Origin: Symbiodinium kawagutii | Taxonomy: Eukaryota; Sar; Dinophyceae; Suessiales; Symbiodiniaceae | Reading direction: 5' to 3' | NCBI GenBank assembly: GCA_009767595.1 | Contig: VSDK01025410.1 | Location: 43,622-107,621, forward strand | DNA: 64,000 bases | Shown: positions 10,145-22,000 of the stretch, in pieces | Layout: the number at the start of each line of letters is the position of its first letter | Numbering within the stretch: the stretch's first letter is position 1 | The notes under the pieces: model-generated | Told to the model about the DNA's origin: nothing | What the model saw: only the letters and a program-made list of their open reading frames with translations | Databases searched by the model: none | Made by a program: the position numbers and the translations under genes

Positions 10145-10882
10145 CTATGTACCTTGTGGAACCGGTGCCCGAACCTCATAGTTTGTGCACCAAATCAATG
10201 TTCTCCTTGTCGCAGTGGTTGTCCCTGACTGGTTGTTTTTGCTGTTTGCCATGTGGTGATGCCGTTTGTCCAATTTCATTGGACCATTGGACCGTTTCCT
10301 CCTCAAGGCCTGATGTACAAGCGCCTGAAGCTCATGGCACAAGCAGGCACCAGCGCTGGTGGTGGTCGTCAGGTCGACCTGTTTGGTCGGGTGAATCCAG
10401 CCGTACTGGTTGGTGGCTTACAAGTTGCGAAGGAAGGCAATGATAACAATTGATTTTGAAATATTCTGAACATGTCCTTCGTATCTATATCTTTTGTGAA
10501 CCTAATGGGATTACACACAAGTGACCATTGAGATACAAAGAACATGCATACCTGGAATCATGTCTAAGTAGTTTTGCCAACTGATCACATCCGGCAGTCC
10601 AAACCCTTGCAGAGGTTCTACCTTTTGGTAAGTCAGATGGATTCGAAAGTAGCCATGTTGATGAGGGGACGTGCCAACCCTCCGGCGTAAAGTTCGCGCT
10701 GCGTCAGCCAGAAGTGGTACCATCATGTGATCCATCCCTTGACCGTGGCACATGGTGGCACCTCTGAGGGAGCGCCCTGAAACGTTCACAGAAGAGCTTG
10801 GGAGACTACTGGGACCACAGGCGGAGCGGCGAAACGAAACTGCGGAGGTTTGGCGAGGCCTGAATTTGGAAGGATCGCCCAT
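10145..10882 (-). CDS. Two-exon gene, unknown function
   Basis: Exon 1 runs 10882 to 10552 and starts at ATG (MGDPSKFRPRQTSAVSFRRS). It contains MCHGQGMDHMMVPLLADAAR and HGYFRIHLTYQKVEPLQGFG, and ends at the donor GTATGC with one base of a split codon. Exon 2 runs 10416 to 10145 after the acceptor CGCAACTTGTAAG and starts with the two bases that complete that codon, so the phase matches across a 135-bp intron. It reads NQYGWIHPTKQVDLTTTTSA and stops at TAG 10145-10147. About 200 residues in total. No family recognised. The start could instead be an internal exon border, since several acceptor-like CAGs lie in the first 100 bases. A + strand frame at 10311-10453 is also open but needs no splicing support. 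Confidence 0.55.
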
Positions 10883-11799
10883 GTTGGTCTCCCATGGAGG
10901 GCCTTTGTTTATGTGATGTCTTGTTTGTCATGATGCAATGATATAACGTTTTTTCACCGAAAAATGAACAACACGATTCTACCAGGCCTTGTGAGAGACG
11001 TTGATGTTTGTATGAGCCACCTTGACTATTTTGTAGCAGATGCGTGGAAAATACGAACTTGGCAGGCTGAACAAGAAGAAACACATGTTGATTTCCCATC
11101 AATTGCATATTTCGCAATATGTTTTGTATCAATTGCCACATGTTGCCATCAGATGTTGCCATCAGATGTTGCCATCATTGCCAAGGGATCAAAAAGTTAC
11201 AGCCACTATTTTGGAGCAGCCATGGGCAGCCGGGTAGGGGCATGTACTGAAGCGGTTAACTTGGAAGCCTCACAGCCTGGGGCCCTGGGAAGAGCCACAC
11301 GTGTGGTGAGGAACGAGCTCATGGGTCAGTTCAACATGATCACTCGTGATCCTTCCAACCTTCATGATAGTTCATGATTGATGATTGTTGATGATTGATG
11401 ATGGTTGATGATTGATGTCTCATCTGGTTCGGGACTGGGATTGCTACAATTCTTCAAGTTTTCTTCACCTCTTTGCACGTGTTTACAACATTGAATGAGC
11501 CGACCAGCATTTTAGGGCCGGCTGGCAGTAGCCAACACTTCCTCCCTGGCTGAAACGTGGTGTGTTGACACGAGTTTGTCCATGACCTACAAGGTGGTGC
11601 TCCTTACTTATAAGTTGGTTGAGAAGCCACTTTGCATCACTTGACATAAATAATACAGTCAAAACTACCAGTAGCCTGGTAATTTCCCTAGTTACACGAA
11701 AAAACCAACTTAGTTAACTGGTCTTAACTATACCTTGCCTTAGTCACCCTAAGGCCTGGTATAGTTTCCCTAGTAGTTAACTAACTAGTCACTTGACTG
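10883..11799. other. Non-coding DNA, one possible short exon
   Basis: Mostly featureless. The patch 11220-11330 is GC-richer and open on + (reading VGACTEAVNLEASQPGALGR) with a GTGAGG donor-like site, but it is too weak to call. TGATGATTGATGATGG repeats occur at 11375-11415. Confidence 0.4.
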
Positions 11800-11975
11800 C
11801 GGATCTGAACCAACCGAGCGCCACCAGTGGTGCCGGTCCGCGAAGCCGCTTCCAGCTGCAGCGCGGCCGCTGCACAGGCGACGCTTCATCCGGTGCTTAG
11901 CCAAGCCAGGCGAGCCGGGCGACCGCGAGACATGTGGATTCACGCGTCCGGTTGGCTGATCACATCGGATCACAG
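11800..11975. other. GC-rich island, strand unresolved
   Basis: Open on both strands (+ : AAAAQATLHPVLSQARRAGR; - : KRRLCSGRAAAGSGFADRHH). It looks like an exon by composition, but no border or phase settles strand. Confidence 0.3.
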
Positions 11976-12477
11976 CTCCTTAGTTCAATTATACATATAT
12001 ATGTCAGCAAATTTATAGTTGATTTAGCTAAGCAATATGAGCAACATCATTGGGTATATAAGCAATGTTGATATTTTTTACATGTACTGATGCGCAAGGC
12101 CCCTGATGCCAGTGCATGAACTGAGTAGGTCATTGGAGTTTTCTGCTCGCAGGGAAAGGGGTAACCTGGAAGCCCTCGGCAGCTGCGTGGTTGGCTACAT
12201 GGGCGGGTCTAAGAATGTCAACCCCGTTGAGTTCAAATGAAAGCCAACAATGACACACACACACATGCATACAGAGACAGAATCACCATGGGTCTCCACA
12301 TCCTGATTTTTGGTTGGTAGTTTGTTGCGATCATCATATTTTGGTTTTCCCACTTGGGGTCATGATGCTTGAAGCTGGTGAAAATGACTTGACCCAAGGG
12401 CCATTGCTGATTGGATATATCATTGGTTCGTAAGCCTTGGCTGATAAGTTTCACTTTCTTTGAACTGTATTTCTACA

Positions 12478-12592
12478 CATATATTTACTTCGATATTTCT
12501 TGTTTTGTATATCTAATATCTATATATATATATATTATATTTTTATTATATATATATACATATTTTTTTTATGTATTTATTTTTTTAAGTAG
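12478..12592. repeat. AT-rich microsatellite
   Basis: Runs of TATATA and poly-T; reading frames here are artefacts. Confidence 0.85.
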
Positions 12593-12837
12593 ACACCACC
12601 AGTTTCTTGTAGGCATTGGTTCTACCATTGGTTGGTCTCCCCAGGTGGAGGTACTTCCTCCGAAGCTGATCTGAGGCTGTCCGGAACGCCCAGGAGCTGG
12701 GTCGTAGTCGGTGGTTTTAGTCACTTTAAAGGGGAGAACTCGAGTGATTCATAGTGGTTTAGTGACTTATGGTTCACTATATGTTTTTCCCCACCTGTCA
12801 GGTGAGGGTTGTTAGATTTTATCAGAGCTGACTTCTT

Positions 12838-12882
12838 CTCCTCCTCCTGTCCTCATCCTCCTCCTCCTCCTCTCGCCTCCTC
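12838..12882. repeat. (TCC)n microsatellite
   Basis: TCTCCTCCTCCTGTCC-type run directly before the 42-bp repeat array. Confidence 0.8.
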
Positions 12883-12889
12883 TTCTCGC

Positions 12890-13055
12890 CGGACCTCAAC
12901 CACGACCAAGCGCGACTAGTGGTTGCTGCCGGACCTCAACCACGATCATGTATGCCTGCTGGTGGCTGCCGGACCTCAACCGCGACCAAGCGCGACTAGT
13001 GGTGGCTGCTGGACCTCAACCACGACCATCCGCGGCCAGTGGTGGCTGCCGGACC
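12890..13055. repeat. 42-bp tandem repeat
   Basis: Four imperfect copies of a unit starting GCCGGACCTCAACCACGACC and containing GCGACTAGTGGTGGCT. Confidence 0.9.
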
Positions 13056-13076
13056 TCAAAGATGTGAGAAAAGATC

Positions 13077-13740
13077 ACAGAAAGATGGTCAAAAGATATG
13101 TCAGAAAGAATGTCAGAGAGAATGGCAAAAGATATGTCAGAAAGAATGTCAGAAGATATGTCAGAGAGAATGTCAAAAGATATGCCAGAAAGAATGTCAG
13201 AGAGAATGTCAGAAGATATGTCAGAAAGATTGTCAGAGAGAATGTCAGAAAGAATGTCAGAGAGAATGGCAAAAGAAATGTCAGAAAGAATGTCAGAAGA
13301 CATGTCAGAAAGAATGTCAAAAGATATGCCAGAAAGAATGTCAGAGAGAATGTCAGAAGATATGTCAGAAAGAATGTCAGGAGAGATGTCAAAAGATATG
13401 CCAGAAAGAATGTCAGAGAGAATGTCAGAAGATATGTCAGAAGAGATGTCAGAGAGAATGTCAGAGAGAATGTCAGAAGATATGCCAGAAATAATGTCAG
13501 AAAGAATGTCAGAAGATATGTCAGAAAGAATGTCAGAAGATATGCCAGAAAGAATGTCAGAGAGAATGTCAGAGAGAATGTCAGAAGATATGCCAGAAAG
13601 AATGTCAGAAGATATGTCAGATGAGATGTCAGAAAGAAGTTCAGAAGATATGTCAGAGAGAATGTCAGAAGATATGCCAGAAAGAATGTCAGAAAGAATG
13701 TCAGAAGATATGTCAGAAAGAATGTCAGAAAGAATGTTGA
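13077..13740. repeat. 12-bp tandem repeat array (ATGTCAGAAAGA)n
   Basis: About 55 copies of a 12-bp unit, mainly ATGTCAGAAAGA, ATGTCAGAAGAT and ATGTCAGAGAGA. Because the unit length is a multiple of three, several frames on both strands remain open for the whole array (for example MSERMSEDMSER on +). I regard these as by-products of the repeat and not as genes: no frame continues into non-repeat coding sequence and variation does not favour one frame. Confidence 0.9.
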
Positions 13741-13910
13741 CATGACAGACTGGAGGGGTTTACGGTGGGGCTCTACAGAAAGGTCGGGGCCTTTTTTTGT
13801 TTTCTTTTCCATCTCAGACGGACCGTGTCTGGGCAACATTGTTTTCCGGATGGCGGGGCCATCAGCCTGATGGAAGGGTCTTCACTGCAAGCACTGCATT
13901 GTCGCTGACT

Positions 13911-14365
13911 GACATGTTGCTATGCTGTTTGACAGACTGACATGCACAATGACCTGCCAGGTGAAGCAAATGCTTTGGCTCAGGTGGTTCACTGCCATGC
14001 TTGGGCATGTTTAAGCAAACCTAATGCTTTGGCTCAGGTGGTTCACTGCCATGTTTGGGCATGTTTAAGCAAACGTGTTGAGAGCTCTGGAGAGTACTTC
14101 ACACTGCCAACTGACATGTTGATATGCTGTTTGACAGACTGACATGCACAATGACCTGCCAGGTGAAGCAAATGCTTTGGCTCAGGTGGTTCACTGCCAT
14201 GTTTGGGCATGTTTAAGCAAACGTGTTGAGAGCTCTGGAGTGTACTTCACACTGCCAACTGACATGTTGATATGCTGTGTGGCAGACTGACATGCATAAT
14301 GACGCGCCAGGTGAAACCAATGATCGGCACAGCTAGTTGCATGTCTGCCGACTGACATGTTGATA
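13911..14365. repeat. Tandem repeat of ~150 bp
   Basis: Units begin GACATGTTGATATGCTGTTT and run through CAATGACCTGCCAGGTGAAG and AAATGCTTTGGCTCAGGTGG to CTTCACACTGCCAACT. The first unit holds an internal duplication of ~55 bp (13966-14075); the third copy is diverged and truncated. Confidence 0.85.
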
Positions 14366-15052
14366 CGCAGACAAAAGTGCAGTCAACAAGCTGATTTGAA
14401 ATGTCATGGTGGGGATCACTCGAAGTAAAGTAATTTTTGTAGGGTGAACTATGGTTAATAGTTAATGGTTTTATAGAGGATTATACTGGCTAATAAAAGC
14501 GAATGATCACCAACAAAAATGGTTTTGAACGGTATTCTGCGACCACTCAGCAGGCTTTAACCAGGGCCAGGGAGATTTTTGTTTATGGCCTCCTAAATTT
14601 CGGATGCTTTGCTGGTTGGCCATTTTTTTCGGAAAGGTTGAAACCACCAAGCAGCCAATGGCTAGTGATGCTTGGTACTTGCAGCAGTCAGCCAACTTGG
14701 TAGAGATTCCAGGTCTTTTCAGCTGGTTATTACTATTGTTGATCATTGTTTATTAGATGGCCATTCGTTTTTACTCATCTAACATTTGTGAATGTATATA
14801 AATCAATATTAGCCAGCTAATAAGCATTTAGGTACAATTTGTCATAAACCTGAGCGTTTTTTTGATGGTGACATGATTCTTATTGTCTCCGGTCTTTCCT
14901 ATACACACTACCAACTACTATTGTAATGACCACCATGAACCACTGTCAACATCTATTACTACAACCACCATTGCTTATGTTTCCACCTTTGGCCTTGTTG
15001 TTCGCCATTGCCAAGGTTGTTCCTTCCCTTCCGCGACGTTCGCGCCACTGAG
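14366..15052. other. Non-coding DNA
   Basis: No supported gene. A + frame at 14503-14703 (reading REIFVYGLLNFGCFAGWPFF) is open but has no splice support. Confidence 0.4.
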
Positions 15053-15105
15053 CTGGCGGCTCATGTGCGACGTTTGAGGCGGGAACGGGCGGTTCACACA
15101 CAGGA
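15053..15105 (+). CDS. Candidate short exon, basic
   Basis: Acceptor-like CCTTCCCTTCCGCGACGTTC ending at CACTGAG, then LAAHVRRLRRERAVHTQ and donor GTAATG. Upstream DNA is ACCACCATTG-rich and downstream DNA is GGTTGATTAATGGTTAAT-rich, the + strand intron pattern. Confidence 0.35.
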
Positions 15106-15242
15106 GTAATGCTGGTCGTGGTGCAGAATGGTTGAGGATGGTGGTTGATTAATGGTTAATACACTAGGTTTAGAATGGTTGATTAATGGTTGAAGAACGG
15201 ACTGTTTTTTTTACCCTGGCAGGATTTTTTTTGGTACTGTTT

Positions 15243-15715
15243 CAAAGGAAGCCTTAGCAGGCGATGCGAGCTGCTTTTGGAGGCAAGAGTTTCATTCTGC
15301 ACGGTTTCAAAGGGGAGGGCTTCTGGATGCTCATTTTGCTTGGTGGGAGGGTTTGTCGTGGATTGGAGGCTTGCGAACGGCAGGGTGCCAGACGTGAAGG
15401 CTTCAGGGAGGCTTCTGGATGCTCTGGTTTGCTTGGTGGGAGGGTTTGTCGTGGATGGGAGGTTTTGTTTTGACATGGTTATGGGCTTCTGCGGTCCTTT
15501 CCTTGCGCTTTGCTGTGAAAGGGTGAAAAGAGAATGTTGTTCGTATGGAGGGTTCACCTGGGTTGCGAACGGCACGGTTTCAAAGGGGAGGGCTTCTGGA
15601 TGCTATAGGGTTTGTCGTGGACGAGAGGCTTGCGCACGGCACGGTGGAAGACATGAGGGCTTTTGGGAGGCATGGTTTGGGTGGATGGGTGGTTCTTTTT
15701 TGACATGGTTATGGG
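15243..15715. repeat. Imperfect tandem/dispersed repeat block
   Basis: Recurring pieces such as GGTTTCAAAGGGGAGGGCTT, CTGGATGCT, GGGAGGGTTTGTCGTGGA and TTTTGACATGGTTATGGGC appear two or three times. Open frames across it differ between copies and are not believed. Confidence 0.7.
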
Positions 15716-15758
15716 CCGGACTGGGTTTGTTTTTTGACCGCCGCGAGGGATTTTAGGA

Positions 15759-16418
15759 AGAATGTATGAGCTGCGATCGAGCCCGGACGTGCCTGCCAAG
15801 CTATGGTGGGCAGACTATTGGGCAGGTGCTTTGGGTACCCACCCAGGTTCAGCAACCGGGACACAGACTCTAGAAGCTTTCCATAGTGTTTGGCAGCGGC
15901 AAATGCAAGACCAAGTCCGGGCGAACCCCACGCAGATTTTACACACCATGCAGCACTTGTATGATGGAGTCTGGAAGACATGGATGCAAGAAGATGGAGG
16001 CTGGGAGTGACCTCAAGGTCTATGCATGTGTGTATTTTAATTTTTTCAGAAGCCAAAGGCAATGTTGTGTTGAGGTGTCATTGGCGGTCAACCCATGCCA
16101 GGCCCGCCCTGCCCTGTGAACATCAACCCCGGAGAATGTATACCTCACGGGGGACACTCCGCCATGCATCGAATATTACGCGGCCCGGGAAAGCGGCAAT
16201 ATGCATTCTGTGGACCAGCCAAATTTCAAGACATCTTTCTGGGTGCCGCGGGCTCAGGCGACCGAGAAGGCTGCGGCTGCGGAAGCGACAGTTTCAAAGC
16301 CGTTGGCAGAGCACACGGTGGAGTTGTTGTTGCGCTGGGCGGCAAAGATTTGATTGCTGCGCTGCAAATGGCGGAGATATTTGAGACCGGCCAACTCAGG
16401 CTCAGCACGTCGAAGTAA
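15759..16418 (+). CDS. Gene fragment next to the giant element, unknown function
   Basis: A first exon (about 15759-16006) follows the acceptor GGGATTTTAG and reads TQTLEAFHSVWQRQMQDQVR and TQILHTMQHLYDGVWKTWMQ, a convincing helical segment, ending near a GTGACC donor. A second open stretch runs to TAA at 16416-16418 and reads GPAKFQDIFLGAAGSGDREG and HGGVVVALGGKDLIAALQMA. The join is unsettled: the splice at AATTTTTTCAG is in phase with a different, arginine-rich frame, while the better-looking frame would need an acceptor near 16074 or a frameshift. The fragment ends one base before the left inverted repeat of the 15.6 kb element, so the gene may have been cut by that insertion. Confidence 0.4.
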
Positions 16419-16419
16419 G

Positions 16420-16478
16420 GCTGTTGCTGTATACTTTTCCCTTATTGCTATATACTTTTCCCTTGGGATTTTCTAACC
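16420..16478 (+). repeat. Left terminal inverted repeat
   Basis: Built of two imperfect copies of a 21-bp unit (TGCTGTATACTTTTCCCTTA plus T, then TGCTATATACTTTTCCCTTG plus G), followed by a run that still matches the right end (GGATTTTCTAACC). Confidence 0.7.
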
Positions 16479-17154
16479 TTGAACTCTTGTTGGCAAATGG
16501 TATTGGCATGATTGATGGAAAGGCAGTTTTGTAGCCTTTTGAACAACACTCGAATGATGCACACAAAAACACTCATTTGCCAATCTTGAGATTATGTGAG
16601 CCTATGTGAATAAGAGTTTCTTGAGTCACCACAAACAGCTGACAAAGATGTAAATTTTCAATATTCAATATCTGCAAACATCCATGTCACATATAAAGCT
16701 GGATATTACATACGAATGTTCTCAGTTAAAAACTTTCTACGTGGTCATCTGCCCCAAAACATGACTATAGATATGTGTTAAGCGAAATGTTTATGACAAA
16801 CCATGGTACAAATAATTGCACACATGCATGTAGACATGAGAAACATCAATAAAAAGATATACGTATATATATAAATACGTTAATCTCTTTCACTAAAATT
16901 ACATACATGTTTAAATCAATCTATACTAAAAAAATATTTATTTACCATATCATTGGAAATTGAACAAAGATTAACAGATAAAAATATACTGACAAAAAAT
17001 AAATAGATGGGGATGGGTAGATTAGATGCATACAAAATCAAAAGATAGATAAATAGGTGGAGAGATATGTAAGTGGAAATAGATAGACAGATCAATAGTC
17101 ATAGATAGATCCATATATAGATAGGTAGATCCATATATGTATACAGATAGATAG

Positions 17155-17185
<31 letters not shown>

Positions 17186-17582
17186 GATAGATAGATTGAT
17201 AGATAGATTGATTGAGAGATAGACAGGTAGAAAGATAGATTAAAGTGGATTTAATCTTGATCAAAATACAGAATATTTATACATATATATATATTTTTTT
17301 TTTTCCAAGGTTAAACATTTGAATAAACGAAAATATAATATGACTTTGTTTGAAAGAAATAGGTTGAAGGATGGATGGATGTAAATATAGATAAAAAAAC
17401 AGATAGAGGGGCGCACCAATAAAACAAATAAATAAAAGATAGATAGAAAGATCCATAGGCAGAAAAAAAGATAAATATTTATACATATATATATATATAT
17501 GTAAAACAATCAATAATGAACTTCTGCCTATGGCTGCTTGCTCTCCTGCATGCGGATGCCACATAAACAATGTATGGGTTGA
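16479..17582. other. AT-rich non-coding DNA inside the left end
   Basis: No gene. Contains a (GATA)n microsatellite and AT-rich runs; frames such as 17022-17264 on - are simple-sequence artefacts. Confidence 0.6.
17142..17212. repeat. (GATA)n microsatellite
   Basis: Near-perfect GATAGATAGATA run with a few variant units; looser copies continue on both sides (17045-17240). Confidence 0.9.
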
Positions 17583-18040
17583 ACCAAGGACTGTGGCTGA
17601 CACCCACCCACTGACCCACAGCCACCCTTTAGTCCTTGTTGATGTTGTGCCAGCCAAGGACCTATTAAATGGTCCTTGAGCTCTTGCATAAAAAATGCAT
17701 GGGCTAAACCAAGGCCTGTGGCGGGCACCCGCCCACTAACCCACAGCCACGCTTGAGTCCTTGATGATTTTGCGCCAGCCAAGGACCTATTACATGGTCC
17801 TTGAGCTCTTCTTTTCCAAGATCGGATCAACAAACGTTTCAAAAAAAAACTGTTGCAGGGCATACCAAGGACTTTGGCAGGCATACCCGCCCACTGACCC
17901 ACTGCCATGCCAAGTCCTTGTTTTGTTTTGGACGCCAAGGACCAAATGAGTGCTGTTATTGAAATTATGGTCCTTGACTTCTGCCAGGCTCAAATGCATT
18001 ATGGTCCTTGAAATTATGGTCCTTGACTCTTGCAACTACA
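17583..18040. repeat. Subterminal CCAAGGACC palindrome cluster, left
   Basis: Two full ~125-bp units (17586-17690 and 17710-17812) and further partial ones (17862-18035). Each starts CCAAGG, runs through a CACCCGCCCACTGACCCACA-like core and AGTCCTTG, then CAGCCAAGGACCTATTA and ATGGTCCTTGAG. CCAAGGACC and GGTCCTTG face each other, making short palindromes. Confidence 0.8.
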
Positions 18041-18413
18041 GATCAAAAAAAACGGCTTGGATCACGAACCTACAAAACAAATTTGCTGTGATGCTGGACA
18101 CTCTCACTGGGATGGGCAGCGCAATGCACAGTGCAGATCGTGTTGCGCAATACTTTTTGCAAGTCAAGCTCTCACAAAGTGTCCAACTGAATCTGGAAAG
18201 TCAAGCTCTTAAGAAGTGTCCAGCTGAAGCTGGAAAAGTAAGATGGCAATGGAGCCACACAACTACATTCGAGTGAATGACTGAACCATTGCCGCAAAAA
18301 AAATGGCTACAAAGTTGAAACCAGTGTCCGAAGCAGCCATCTGCACATGCTGCTTCTTTCGGATCTGCTTCTGTACTCGGAAGCTGTGGGATGGTCCTGA
18401 AAACAACTGGCAG

Positions 18414-18593
18414 AACCTCTGGTGCCGGGATTTTGAAAACTTCAGCGCTCGTCTTGCTTGGTGAAGCTTCCAGTGGCGCCAGATGTCGCGTGCTCCCCAC
18501 ACGCGTCGCCAAAACCCAGCTTGCCAGACCCGTTCGAACTTGATGCCCTCTTCATTCACCCATGTCTCCGTGTAGATCTTCCCCATGACAGTG
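18414..18593 (-). CDS. Candidate exon at the 3' end of the element
   Basis: After the acceptor CCCTTTTGCTTGTGTCAG the - strand reads MGKIYTETWVNEEGIKFERV and WRRVWGARDIWRHWKLHQAR, a plausible basic, Trp-rich segment. Its downstream border is unclear (a GTTGTT donor-like site near 18413). No family recognised. It lies after the stop of the long multi-exon gene and in the same direction. Confidence 0.4.
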
Positions 18594-19023
18594 CTGACAC
18601 AAGCAAAAGGGGGAGGGGGCTTGGAGCTGGAGCCAAATAAATGGAATGCAACGAAAGAGTTGTGGAGTCATCACACCTGATTCCAACTCATTGCAAATGC
18701 AAATGTTTCATTGCGGGCACATCAAAGACATGTGCTCACAAAAACTAACAAAGAGACACACACAATGAATGATAGTTGCAAAAGATCAGCAGGTCCGAAT
18801 TTCGTTTTCCTGTGCTAAGTTTCGAAAGGGGCAATCCAAATGGCAATTCCCAAGCATGGCAAACGAATGCTGCTCTTGCCAGGGCTTAGCCATTGATCAG
18901 TCTGAGTCTGTCTCAGAACAGCGCTGCGCAAAAAATGTTTCAAAAATGCAGCAGCATGGCCTAACACAATCAACTTCAACATGAAATTGATTTCCAAAAT
19001 GCTACTCTTGGAAAAAATGGCGC

Positions 19024-22000
19024 TCACTCAGTCTTTGCTTCGATCTTGGCAGCATTGGCAGGCACATTGGCAANNNNNNNNNNNNNNNNNNNNNNNNNNN
19101 NNNNNNNNNNNNNNCAGGAATGGTTGTGGCCACTGACATCACCACGAAGGGCCTGATAGGTGTAAGGCCCTTTGCAATTGCTGGTGGCCAACGCATGCTC
19201 CAGACAATCTTGGTGCACCAAGAGTTCCAACAATGGTGTGGCACCAATCCTGCAAAGGATTGAGCGGCAACGGTTGGGACTCCGCCCTCATTCCTGTCGT
19301 CCTTGACAGGGACACTTTCCATCTTGAAGAGCAAGCAGCCAGTGGTTTTCTTTGTCAATTTGAAGGCCTTGTGATTCTTGGAGTCTGGAGCTTCCACCAA
19401 GTCATGCCACCCAATGTGAGCATCGGCAGGGCTGGTGGATCGTTTTGCCAGAATGACGTCGCCCACAGTCATGAAGGAATTGCCCATCATGCAATGGTCA
19501 TAGGAACTGTTCAACTCAAATGGCAGGTCTGTAGCCTCAGGTGCTGGGCCACCAGCCTTCTGAACTTGCCATTTCCCTTTGTGCCAGCCGGCGATCACAG
19601 TTCCTCCTTTCAGCATCACTGGGGTTGCACTCCGGTTGGCAAGGAACACACGGTTGCCCGGGCAAATCACAAGGAAAACTGTCTTCTCAGCTGTGCTGGC
19701 TTCGTAGCAGAATGGTGTGGGAAGCCCTGAGGCGTCCATCATCACAGAAGCTGAGGGCTCTTGGAAGCCAACTTTGGCCTTGACATTCCTCTCTGAGTCA
19801 GCAGTGCTAGCCTCACGCTTTGTGCCTGCTGCAGCTGTAGATCCTGCAGGTGCTGCGTCAGGAGGAAGATCAACAGGATATTTTTGCTTGATCTGAGCCC
19901 AGAACTCGCTGAATTGCTGACCGACATTGGCATTATTGCTCCACTGTCGGACAACCTTTTCTGGCATTTTCAAAGTTGGAAGTCCACTCACCTTGGCTTT
20001 CTGGTTCCATTGGAGGACTGCCAGCTGCGGCTGCACAGGCTGAGCAGTTGCTGCTGACTCATCTGCTTCCAAAGATTGGACTGGGAGCGGTGGCTTCCAA
20101 GCATCATTGAAAAACTTTTTGGTCAGCAAGTCCATGACATGTTCCGACGCCCAATCGGCCTGACAAATGATGCTGGTGCTTTGACAATCCGAGTCCACAC
20201 TTATTATCAATGTCAAGGTTGATTAAAAAAAACATATCTGAGAACGACCCTGATTTTTCAAAAAGAAAGCAGCTCAGCTTGCCTCCATGGCAGTTTCGGC
20301 AAACCCCACATAATACAAATCCATCTTGTTGTTGAACTCAAACTTCTCATACAGAAATCCCTTCAGCAAATCTGCAGAGCGCAGAGTGAGATCAACGATC
20401 ACCATGGTTTTGCATGTGACCTCCGCTGTCAAAGCCTTGATCAACTTGGAGCCAGCATCCGGCCCAATCTGAAATACCCTCTCCGAACGTGATGGCGTGT
20501 GCCTAGCGCTTGTGAAGAGGGGCACTGTCTCACATGAAGGGTCTTCAATCTCCACCAGGTCCTCTGTCTCTGGGAGGGTAATTTGGTCAATAAAGCCCTT
20601 TCGGCGCAAAGGTGTGCCCTTCCAAAAGTTCCATGACTTGTTGAAGTGCTCCTCGCCCATTGGAAAAAGAATTCGCCCAGGTTGGATGATGTTCCTGTTC
20701 CAAGATGAGTGAGACAAAGCTAGGAGAAATTACAGGTTCCGAGAATGAAAACATTGAAACCGAAGTAATGAGCATAAGGTCAGAGCAAAATTGGATATGT
20801 TTACAATGTATACTACAGAATCTCTGGTAAGTTCTGATAGTGCCTGAACAAGTTCAACTGACATTACTGCAGTCTATGCACTCCAGCCCAGAAACCCAAA
20901 AGTTTCAACTCAACATCCAACTCAAAAAATTGCTGGCCTTGTCTCTCGCATGTCATTGCGAGTGGAGTAGGCCATAACAAAATTGGAATCGGCATTCACA
21001 TTGGCAGTGGCAAACAGCTCACGGCATTTCTGGTCTTCCTGCCACAACAGCCCTCTCTTGTTGGAGTGGGCCGGGTTGAGAACAACGCCTACGTTGCAAC
21101 CACCAGGCTCGTTCACCAGGACACCTGCAATGGCAGCATGTCGCCGCAGTGATTCAGCTTTCAACAAAGCCGGCGCAGACCAGTTTGCCACAACCACGGC
21201 CGGCACGTCAGTGAGATGACATTGGTGAATCTTGCTGATGTTGCTCCGAATCTTCTGGACCTCCTGGTACATGTTCTCAACACGGTCGAGTTCAACAAAG
21301 GACATGGCCCAACTCCTGTGAGCTGTGTCTGCAAGGGCTTGAGCTGCATTCTTGCATTGCCTTTGGCGTTCGACTCTTCGGCCCAGGGCAGCATGGTACA
21401 TGGCAGCTTCACGATCTTCGGACTTGGCTCGCCAAAGGTCAAAGCATTTGCAATCGTGCCTGAGGATGATCGGAAAAAATGCTATTTTCTCAAACTGGCA
21501 TAATCAAAACAAAATCAATGTACAGAAAAAAATAAATGATATCAGGTTGCTCAACCTGCTTCATCATCAAATTCAGCTCTTCCTGCTCCAGCTGGGTGGC
21601 CGCAATGTTTCTTGAGGCAACTTCTTGGGGCGCAGCTGTGTCTGTGGAGGCACGATGCGCCTTCAAGATTGCCTTCACGGCATCCAGCTCAGCAAAATTG
21701 AAGGAAGGGCTCTTATCTGTGATAGCGGCCTGCAACTCGGTCAAGAGATGGTGGTCTCGCTCTTTGAAGGCCTGCTTCAAGGTCATCTTTTCCACGGGAA
21801 TGCCAATGTCATTGATCAAGCGTTGCTCCAAGGAACACACAAGCTGCGCCTGCTGCACAGTAACTTTTGCTCATGCTCTGACGTCAATGCTTGGACCATC
21901 AAAAGAACACCCTCTTCTGTCACTGTCAGCATGTCGGACCACAGCTTGTTGACTCGGGGGACGTGACCTGTCTGGATCCTCTTGTTGGCGAACGTTTCTT

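Noticed and set aside
10303-10453. + strand terminal exon reading MYKRLKLMAQAGTSAGGGRQ
   Set aside because: Plausible peptide, but the - strand gene on the same bases is longer and has a phase-matched splice.
13075-13839. Long open frames on both strands over the 12-bp array (Leu/Phe-rich on -, MSER repeats on +)
   Set aside because: They are produced by the repeat itself; several frames are equally open and none continues into normal coding sequence.
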